Assembly (NCBI GenBank): GCA_946480925.1
Contig: CAMLLU010000048.1
Span: 1 to 41,898 of the forward strand
Source of the DNA: an uncultured Rivibacter sp.
Lineage (GTDB): Bacteria; Pseudomonadota; Gammaproteobacteria; Burkholderiales; Burkholderiaceae
Direction: 5' to 3'
Length of the DNA: 41,898 nucleotides
Under the pieces are notes generated by a model. It saw only the letters and a program-made list of their open reading frames with translations, was not told the DNA's origin and did no database searches. The position numbers and the translations under genes were made by a program. Below are positions 36,156 to 41,898 of the stretch, piece after piece. How positions within the stretch are numbered: the first letter of the stretch is position 1; each line of letters begins with the position of its first letter.

Positions 36156-37886
36156 ATGATCGAGTCCTCCTACAGGCGGCTGCATGCCGCGTTGCTGCCG
36201 GACTACAGCCCCAAGGCAGCAGCCTTCTGGTGGACGATCGCGGTGCCGGGCGCGGTGGCCCTGCTGCATTCGCTGTGGGCGCTGCGCGGCCTGCCGCTCG
36301 AGCACCTGCTGCAGATCTGCATCGGTGCCGGGCTGGCCATGCTGGCCGGGTACTTTCCGATCCGCGTCCCGAACATCCCCTCTGCCTTCGCCGCGGGCGA
36401 CGTGTTCATCTTCCTCGTGCTGCTGTTGCACGGGCCCGAAGCGGCGACGGTGGCCGCAGCAGCCGAGGCCCTGGCAGGCTCATGGCGCGGCACCAAGCGG
36501 TGGAGTAGCCGCATCGCCAGCATCACCGTCGCCACGGCCAGCATGTTCTGCATGGGCTCGCTGATGATCCGGACGCTGGTCTTCAGTCAATGGCGCACCG
36601 ACGTGCTGCTGCTGGCTTCGGTGGTCTTCGGCTTCGGCTACTTCCTGCTCAGCATGTCGCTCATCTCGGCGATGTTGCGGCTGCTGCGCAACGAGCGTTT
36701 CAGTTTCTCGGACGTGTTCTCCACGTTCGGCTGGGTGGGCGTGAGCTACGTCGCCGGTGCGGCGCTGGCCGCGCTGCTGTACTACGTGTCGGTGCGCGCG
36801 GGCTTCGGCGTGCTGATGGCGATGATGCCCATGCTGGCCATGATGCTGGCCACCCAGCACTACTACTTTCGCCAGCAGGAGGCGGCCGAAGCCATGCGCC
36901 GCACCGTGGCCGAAGCCGGCCAGCGAGAGACCGAGATCGCCGCGCGGCACCTGCGCGAGCTGCAGGCCAGCGAACGCCGCTTCCACAGCGCGTTCACGCA
37001 TGCCTCCATCGGCATGGCGCTCACCTCGCTCGACGGCCGCATCCTGCAGGCCAACCCCGCGCTGCACGCATTGCTGGGCGGCCAGGGCGAGCCGGTGCTG
37101 CAGCGCGCGTTGCGCGAGTTCGTCGTCGATGAAGACCGGCCCGAGCTGGATGAGGCACTCGCTCGTGCCGCAAAACCCGGCTTCGAAGGCTTCGAGCTCG
37201 AGCTGCGGTGCCGGCACGGCAACGGGCGCGCGATCTGGGTGCTGCTGCACTGCGGCGTGTTCGCCGAGGCCGATGAAGACGCCGCCCAGCCACGGCTCAT
37301 CGTGCAGGCACAGGACGTGACGGCGCGCCGTGAGGCGGAGGTGCGGTTGACGCACATCGCCTTCCACGACAGTCTCACCGGCCTGCCGAACCGGCACCGG
37401 TTCATCGACCTGCTGGACCGCGCCGTGCGCCGCGCGCAGGCCGATGCGTCGCAGTCGTTCGCGCTGATGTACCTGGACTTCGACCGCTTCAAGTTCGTCA
37501 ACGACAGCCTGGGCCACCACGCCGGCGATGAATTCCTCGTGCAGGTGGCCCGCCGCATTGCCGACAGCCTGCGGCCCGGCGACGTGGTGGCCCGGCTGGG
37601 CGGCGACGAGTTCGCGGTGCTGGTGCTGCACATCCGGCACGAACACGACGTCGTCGCGCTGGCCGAGCGCATCCTGCATGCCGTGCGCCGGCCGCTGCAG
37701 CTGGCCGGCACCGAGCTCAGCACCAGCGCCTCCATCGGCATCACGCTCAGCACGCGAGGCTACGCATTGGCCGACGACATGCTGCGCGATGCCGATGCCG
37801 CCATGTACCAGGCCAAGGCCGGCGGCAAGAACCGCCACGTGCTGTTCGCAGCGCACATGCGGCAGGAGGCGCCCTGGGCGTCGTGA
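36156..37886 (+). CDS. Membrane diguanylate cyclase (MASE-like, PAS, GGDEF)
   Basis: 576 aa, ATG 36156 with AGGTGA upstream (GTG 36150 also possible). About 25-250 is an integral membrane sensor of 7-8 hydrophobic segments, a MASE-type arrangement I cannot assign to a named subgroup. A coiled linker and PAS domain (about 280-400: FTHASIGMALTSLDGRILQANPALHALLGG) follow, then the GGDEF domain: DSLTGLPNRHRF, intact GGDEF signature (RLGGDEFAVLV) and an inhibitory RxxD site (RPGD) five residues before it. It should make c-di-GMP with product inhibition, favouring sessile growth. Confidence 0.93.
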   Translation: MIESSYRRLHAALLPDYSPKAAAFWWTIAVPGAVALLHSLWALRGLPLEHLLQICIGAGLAMLAGYFPIRVPNIPSAFAAGDVFIFLVLLLHGPEAATVAAAAEALAGSWRGTKRWSSRIASITVATASMFCMGSLMIRTLVFSQWRTDVLLLASVVFGFGYFLLSMSLISAMLRLLRNERFSFSDVFSTFGWVGVSYVAGAALAALLYYVSVRAGFGVLMAMMPMLAMMLATQHYYFRQQEAAEAMRRTVAEAGQRETEIAARHLRELQASERRFHSAFTHASIGMALTSLDGRILQANPALHALLGGQGEPVLQRALREFVVDEDRPELDEALARAAKPGFEGFELELRCRHGNGRAIWVLLHCGVFAEADEDAAQPRLIVQAQDVTARREAEVRLTHIAFHDSLTGLPNRHRFIDLLDRAVRRAQADASQSFALMYLDFDRFKFVNDSLGHHAGDEFLVQVARRIADSLRPGDVVARLGGDEFAVLVLHIRHEHDVVALAERILHAVRRPLQLAGTELSTSASIGITLSTRGYALADDMLRDADAAMYQAKAGGKNRHVLFAAHMRQEAPWAS

Positions 37887-37981
37887 GCCCGACCGCCCGG
37901 CCGGCAACGAGCGCTTCGTTCCTTGCCCGGTTTCTCGCATCGCTTCATCCACAAGCAAGACGAGCCCCCGCAGCAGCATTG

Positions 37982-38407
37982 CTAATGCCGCATGGGTGAA
38001 GCTCCGGCCCTCGCCTCGCTGCGCCGGCTCATCAACGCGGAGCCGATGAGCACGGGGACGGCAAAACACACCAGCCTGGTGACGTTCACCACCTCCTCGG
38101 CCGCGCCCGGCAGCCCGAAGCCTTCGAGCCCCGAGGCCAGCCACAGCATCAACGCCATGGTGCCGCTGCCCGCCACGAGCGCTACGGCCCAGACCAGCAC
38201 GCGCATGCGCACCGCGCCTTCGCCGAGCCAAAGCACCGGTTGAACCGCGCCTACGGCAGGCAGCCAGAAGGCCATGCCCGCCCAGCCCGCGCAGAGCACG
38301 CAGCCAGGCCGCAACATCATCGCCAGGTGAGCCACCCCGGTCGACACCAGGAACAACGCGACGCACAGCACGGCGTCGACCAAGAGCTTCTTGATGACGG
38401 GAGACAT
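37982..38407 (-). CDS. Four-helix hypothetical membrane protein (141 aa)
   Basis: ATG 38407 with GGAG nine bases upstream. Four hydrophobic segments (LLVDAVLCVALFLVSTGVAHLA; GWAGMAFWLPAVGAVQPVLWL; VLVWAVALVAGSGTMALMLWLA; VNVTRLVCFAVPVLIGSALM) separated by short loops. No family recognised. It stands alone, tail to tail with the cyclase gene. Confidence 0.65.
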   Translation of the reverse strand: MSPVIKKLLVDAVLCVALFLVSTGVAHLAMMLRPGCVLCAGWAGMAFWLPAVGAVQPVLWLGEGAVRMRVLVWAVALVAGSGTMALMLWLASGLEGFGLPGAAEEVVNVTRLVCFAVPVLIGSALMSRRSEARAGASPMRH

Positions 38408-38703
38408 GACACGCGGACTCCAGACTCGGTGACCGCGATGCATGCGTGCGCAGCACGGCCTTCGCAAACCAGTATGGAAACGCCATGCACGCCCGGGTAT
38501 CCCTCCAAGGGGGCATCAATGCAACAAAGGCGGCACTGGAGCAAGCGGCATTCCACTCGATGCGCCGATTCGTGCTCCCGTCCCCGGCGCACCACACCGC
38601 GCACAACGGCCAGGCATCTTCACGCCGGTGTCACCGACGGCCACGAGCATCGCCGCCGACCGCGGGCACGTGGTGCCCCGGCTTCCTCAATCCAACGGAA
38701 AGC
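38408..38703. other. Non-coding region upstream of the NLP gene
   Basis: 296 bp. It holds an inverted repeat GGGCAC-GTG-GTGCCC at about 38663-38677, 25 bp before the NLP start, in a position for a regulator. No PIP box, no sigma-54 site (GGCAC is not followed by TTGC). Confidence 0.45.
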
Positions 38704-39504
38704 ATGCCCATGCCTTTGCCCCGTCAACTCGCCGTCGCGCTTGCGGCCGGCCTGTTCGCCTGCGCCACCGCCCAGGCCCATGACTTATATCGCCTCGACG
38801 CCGCATGGCCTTCGACGGCCGACATCAGCGGCACCTACCCGCTGTTCGACTTCGACACAGACGGCTGCCTGCCCAGCGCCGGCATCAGCCGCAGCGGCCA
38901 GCAGAACGGCGGCCTCAAGCCCAGCGGCAGCATCACCGGCGGCTGCCGCAGCACGAGCTTCCTCGACACCTCGAACACGCTGCACCGCCATGCCTGCCTC
39001 GCCAGCGGCGGCAGCACCTACTGCGGCCACTTCTATGCGCTGTACTTCCTGAAAGACCAGATCAGCTCACTGGGCGGCGGCCACCGGCACGACTGGGAAT
39101 ACGCCGCCGTCTGGACCAAGGACGGCGTGGTCACCCATGCCGGCTACAGCGCGCACGGCGATCTCTACAACGCCGAAGTCGGCACGCTCGCCCGCGTGAA
39201 CGGCCACGTGAAGTTCGTCTATCACAAGGACGGCGTGTCCACGCACGCACTGCGCTTCGCCAGCAGCAGCGAACCGCCCGAGAACCCCTATGGCCAGTTC
39301 CTCATGCCCAACATCACCAGCTGGTACGAGCTCGTGGGCGACGGCGTGAGCAATGCCCAGATGCGCAGCCTGCTCAACGGCTTCGACTACGGCTCGGCCA
39401 CCATCCCGCTGAAGGACAGCAACTTCCTCGGCAACCTCAACACCTACAAGCCCGCGGGCTACCCGACCTTCACGGCCGCCAGCGTGAGCGCATCGCAGCG
39501 CTGA
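38704..39504 (+). CDS. Necrosis- and ethylene-inducing (NLP/NPP1) cytolysin
   Basis: 266 aa from ATG 38704 (a second ATG at 38710). A Sec signal peptide (LPRQLAVALAAGLFACATAQA) is followed by an NPP1 domain. The diagnostic heptapeptide GHRHDWE is at residues 126-132; the following YAAVWTKDGVVTHAGYSAHG and KFVYHKDGVSTHALRFA strands also fit. NLPs bind GIPC sphingolipids of eudicot plant membranes and lyse cells, with the heptapeptide and an Asp cluster coordinating a divalent cation. A strong marker of plant association. It is probably exported by Sec and a type II route. Confidence 0.95.
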   Translation: MPMPLPRQLAVALAAGLFACATAQAHDLYRLDAAWPSTADISGTYPLFDFDTDGCLPSAGISRSGQQNGGLKPSGSITGGCRSTSFLDTSNTLHRHACLASGGSTYCGHFYALYFLKDQISSLGGGHRHDWEYAAVWTKDGVVTHAGYSAHGDLYNAEVGTLARVNGHVKFVYHKDGVSTHALRFASSSEPPENPYGQFLMPNITSWYELVGDGVSNAQMRSLLNGFDYGSATIPLKDSNFLGNLNTYKPAGYPTFTAASVSASQR

Positions 39505-39592
39505 GTTGACCGACGGATGCAGCGCGGGCTGGGTGCGGCTCGCGTTTGAGTACAAGAATCACCGCGTCCTCCACACACCCGGTAACCACTCC

Positions 39593-39606
39593 CGGCTGCG
39601 CAGCCG
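39593..39606. promoter_or_regulatory. 14-bp palindrome before the toxin gene
   Basis: CGGCTGCGCAGCCG, perfectly symmetric, between the NLP stop (39504) and the toxin ATG (39684). It could be a short hairpin or operator. Confidence 0.3.
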
Positions 39607-39683
39607 TTGACACCTGACGAAGGGGCTCCCTACAGTGCGCCGCGCCTGTTCCGCAGGCGGAAAGAGAACACTGGAGGGGAGGA

Positions 39684-41153
39684 ATGCATCAAGACGACAC
39701 GTGGCGCGTGTGGAACCGACTGGAGGATCTGGAGCGGCACCTGCGCTCGCCCTATGGCGTCGGGCATGCCCGGTTCGACAGCGTGGGCCGCCCGGCGCGG
39801 CCATCGCCCTCCTACGGCTGGAGTTCCATCCGTGAGCAGCTGTCGCGCGTGGAACGGGTGCGCCGGGCCCTGCGCGACTCCGGCCCTGCAGCGCAGGAGC
39901 TGCTGGCTCAGCAGTTCGCCGACCTGGACCTGCCCTCGATCAGCGCCGTGCTGGTGCAGGCCTGCCAGGACGTGGCGCTGTACTACGGCGGCTCGGTGCT
40001 CGCCGGTGCGGCCCTGGGCGGGGTTGGCGGGGCTTTCCTGGGCGGGGTGGGCGCCGTCCCGGGGGCGGCGGCCGGTGCGGCCCTGGGGTCGCAGGTGGGC
40101 GGCTGGTGGCTGGCCTTCCTGGGGCTGCAGTCGCTGGCCGAAGACCTGGTCGACACGCTGCCGGCGGCACTGCGGCACTACGAGCGGGGCTTTCGCGAGG
40201 CCTGGGGGCCGACACCACACGAGGTGCGGCACGACGCGCTGGGCCTCGGGCAGGGCCACGGCAACGCCCACTTCGCCGCGGGCGAACTCGCGCAGGGCCA
40301 CGTGCTGCTGGTGGGCGCGCTACTGGCGGCGCTAGCGGCGTGGCTCACGCGCGGGCGCGGCAACCGGGCGCAGGTGCTGCAGGAGATCCGCAGCAGCCCC
40401 CGGCTGGGGCCGCGGGTGGCGCAGTGGCTGGAGCAGCACGAGGAGGCGCTGCGCCAGCATCCGGCCCTGCAGTCGAGAAGGCACCCCGAGGCCGGAACCG
40501 CTGGAACCGGTGGCGGCCTGCCGCCCGAGCTGCCACGAGAGACGGCAGCCGGTGGCCGCGGCGGGCGCGACGGGGCCAAACCCCTCGCACGGGAAACCAA
40601 GGTGCCCTGCTTCCATCCGTTCGACAAGAAGAAGTTCGCCCAGATGGGCGAGGCCGAGCGCAAGGGCTACCTGAAGGAGATGAGCGATCAGCTGCAGCGC
40701 CAGCAGGACCAGATCAACAGCCTGAGCGCCGTGGAGTACAAGGCGGCACGCGATGCGTTTCAGAGCGTGGGGCGCAATCCGTTGGCTGAGGGAACTCAAG
40801 CGAGTTATAGGGAAAGATTCGCAGCGGGCATCCGCGAAAGCATTCGAGACAGTTTGAGCAAAGGCGGCCTGAACGAAAGGCAGGCTCGAACGGAAGCAAC
40901 CTCACGCACGAAGGAACTCATGGGCAAACTTTCTGCCCTGCATGAGCCTGACATGGTGGCCGGCGGCTGGATGCAGCCGGCCCCGAAAGGAATGGGCCGC
41001 GCCGACGTGAACTCATCGATCGGCGCCAGTTGGAACCAGGAAGGCCGCATTGCAAGCATGGATGCGGCTGCCGAAGAGGTGATCAGAAACGGCAAGGGCA
41101 ACGAGAAAATGAATGTGAAGCTCGAGCCCTGCCGTGGGAAGGGCATGAGATGA
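39684..41153 (+). CDS. Tde1-like DNase toxin (Ntox15), probable T6SS effector
   Basis: 489 aa, ATG 39684 with GGAGGGGAGG upstream. Residues 1-100 are helical. About 99-140 is a glycine-zipper run (GGSVLAGAALGGVGGAFLGGVG, then AAGAALGSQVGG), as in the Agrobacterium DNase Tde1, which suggests membrane passage. After a second hydrophobic segment (about 210-225) and a Gly/Pro-rich linker, the C-terminal Ntox15 domain has the start CFHPFDKKKF (about 309-318), LHEPDMVAGGW with the HxxD motif His-Glu-Pro-Asp (about 419-422), and VNSSIGASWNQEGRI (about 442-456). By family it degrades DNA in target bacteria. The next gene overlaps it by 4 bp and matches the known immunity partner type. Confidence 0.88.
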   Translation: MHQDDTWRVWNRLEDLERHLRSPYGVGHARFDSVGRPARPSPSYGWSSIREQLSRVERVRRALRDSGPAAQELLAQQFADLDLPSISAVLVQACQDVALYYGGSVLAGAALGGVGGAFLGGVGAVPGAAAGAALGSQVGGWWLAFLGLQSLAEDLVDTLPAALRHYERGFREAWGPTPHEVRHDALGLGQGHGNAHFAAGELAQGHVLLVGALLAALAAWLTRGRGNRAQVLQEIRSSPRLGPRVAQWLEQHEEALRQHPALQSRRHPEAGTAGTGGGLPPELPRETAAGGRGGRDGAKPLARETKVPCFHPFDKKKFAQMGEAERKGYLKEMSDQLQRQQDQINSLSAVEYKAARDAFQSVGRNPLAEGTQASYRERFAAGIRESIRDSLSKGGLNERQARTEATSRTKELMGKLSALHEPDMVAGGWMQPAPKGMGRADVNSSIGASWNQEGRIASMDAAAEEVIRNGKGNEKMNVKLEPCRGKGMR

Positions 41154-41812
41154 GAGACGAAGCGTTTGACGTGTTCATCGAAGAGTTTGGCGAGGCAACC
41201 CACCACTCGGCTGTTCCGCCTTCCGCGATCGCACGCTGGCGAGGCAAGCTGCCAGATCAGTTGCTGGCCTACTGGAGCGAGGAAGGCTGGTGCGGCCATG
41301 CGAACGGCCTGTTCTGGATCGTCGACCCAGATGAGTACGAAGATTTGGTCGATGAATGGCTAGAGGAATCGCCGCTTGAGCAAGTCGATTCATTTCATGC
41401 CATTGCCAGGACGGCATTCGGAACGCTGTATTTGTGCGGAGAGAAGACGGGGCGGAGCGTGACGATTGACTGCGCGACAAATGCCATGTTTGTGTTGCCC
41501 AGAGGCTTGCATCCAAAAGCTAAAGAAGATCTTGACCGCTCGATCCGATCTTTCTTGGGGCTGGACAAAGATGAATGTGACCTGAAAGACGAGACAGGCC
41601 AACCTCTGTTCGACCGCGCCCTCGCCAAGCTCGGCCCCCTCGCCCCCGACGAGATGTACGGCTTCGAACCTGCCCTGGTAGCCGGCGGCAAGATGCGCCT
41701 GCAGAACCTGCGCAAGGTCAAGCTCGACCAGCACCTGACCATCCTGCGCCAGCTCGCCGCACCCACCATGCCGTTCGCCAACATCGACATCGACAAGCTG
41801 CTCAAGTCCTGA
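41150..41812 (+). CDS. Tdi1-like immunity protein (GAD-like + DUF1851)
   Basis: 220 aa; ATG overlaps the toxin stop (ATGA), ensuring coupled translation. The N-terminal half (FDVFIEEFGEATHHSAVPPSAIARWRGKLPDQLLAYWSEEGWCGHANGLFWIVDPDEYEDLVDEWLE) is the GAD-like domain and the C-terminal half (LYLCGEKTGRSV...LFDRALAKLGPLAPDEMYGFEPALVAGGK...LDQHLTILRQLA) is DUF1851, the same two-domain architecture as the immunity partner of Tde1. It is cytoplasmic, with no signal peptide, consistent with protection against an internal DNase. It probably blocks the Ntox15 active site. Confidence 0.9.
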   Translation: MRDEAFDVFIEEFGEATHHSAVPPSAIARWRGKLPDQLLAYWSEEGWCGHANGLFWIVDPDEYEDLVDEWLEESPLEQVDSFHAIARTAFGTLYLCGEKTGRSVTIDCATNAMFVLPRGLHPKAKEDLDRSIRSFLGLDKDECDLKDETGQPLFDRALAKLGPLAPDEMYGFEPALVAGGKMRLQNLRKVKLDQHLTILRQLAAPTMPFANIDIDKLLKS

Positions 41813-41827
41813 GCGTCGGCCTCGGCC

Positions 41828-41898
41828 GGTGCGGCACGACACCCTGGGCCTCGGGCAGGGCCACGGCAACGCCCACTTCGCCGCGGGCGAACTCGCGC
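41828..41898 (+). repeat. Partial second copy of the toxin's pre-CT segment (orphan toxin tip?)
   Basis: 41828-41898 matches 40223-40293 at all but two of 71 positions, and in frame from 41829 reads VRHDTLGLGQGHGNAHFAAGELA, versus VRHDALGLG... in the toxin. It begins abruptly 16 bp after the immunity stop with no start codon or ribosome site. It looks like the 5' edge of a displaced toxin C-terminus cassette that continues beyond the window. Confidence 0.75.

Overview
The window is GC-rich bacterial DNA with dense coding on both strands. Gene families and style (PA2169/DUF2383, DUF3606, Ohr-type MarR, YihY, FeaR-like AraC, GFA) point to a betaproteobacterium of the order Burkholderiales. Plant-facing genes (an AWR/RipA-like protein, an NLP cytolysin, a GH28 polygalacturonase, an alginate-lyase-family lipoprotein) fit a plant-associated or plant-pathogenic member of the Rhizobacter/Roseateles/Mitsuaria/Ralstonia neighbourhood. 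The genus is inference. No tRNA, rRNA, CRISPR array or intact insertion sequence was seen.

Layout. (1) 1-2698: the 3' part of a polymorphic toxin followed by two tandem paralogous immunity genes. (2) 2756-14409: an orphan rpoN (sigma-54) gene, then a cluster of small stress-type genes (YihY, a DUF2334-like protein, PA2169-like bundle, topoisomerase IB, PRC-barrel, DUF3606 and several tiny hydrophilic proteins) around a hybrid histidine kinase and an NtrC-family response regulator. Seven -24/-12 (GGCAC-N5-TTGC type) promoter matches lie 32-82 bp before the first genes of these units, all on the correct strand, and six of them form three divergent pairs. I read this as a self-contained sigma-54 stress regulon. 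(3) 14510-17182: an exported esterase and its OhrR/MarR-type regulator with two related operators, then small membrane proteins.

(4) 17192-33693: three genes with no enzymatic annotation, each preceded on the correct strand by an exact TTCG-N16-TTCG (PIP/hrpII-type) box. They are candidate type III secretion substrates; the 1006-aa one resembles the AWR (RipA) family. Between them lie the alginate-lyase-like lipoprotein, an OmpR-type regulator with a degenerate receiver, a secreted SgcJ/DUF4440 protein, an AraC-type regulator and GFA enzyme in DNA of lower GC, and a two-component system. That system's promoter shares 11-bp-phased GATGAA repeats with the DUF4440 gene. (5) 33847-39504: polygalacturonase, membrane-bound diguanylate cyclase, a four-helix membrane protein and an NLP cytolysin. 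(6) 39684-41898: a Tde1-like Ntox15 DNase toxin, its overlapping GAD-like/DUF1851 immunity gene, and the start of a near-identical copy of the toxin's pre-CT segment, which suggests an orphan toxin-tip array continuing beyond the window.

Taken together the window is an accessory segment combining interbacterial weapons at both edges, a stress regulon with its own sigma factor and activator, and a plant-interaction arsenal. All functional calls are by reading motifs; no database search was possible.
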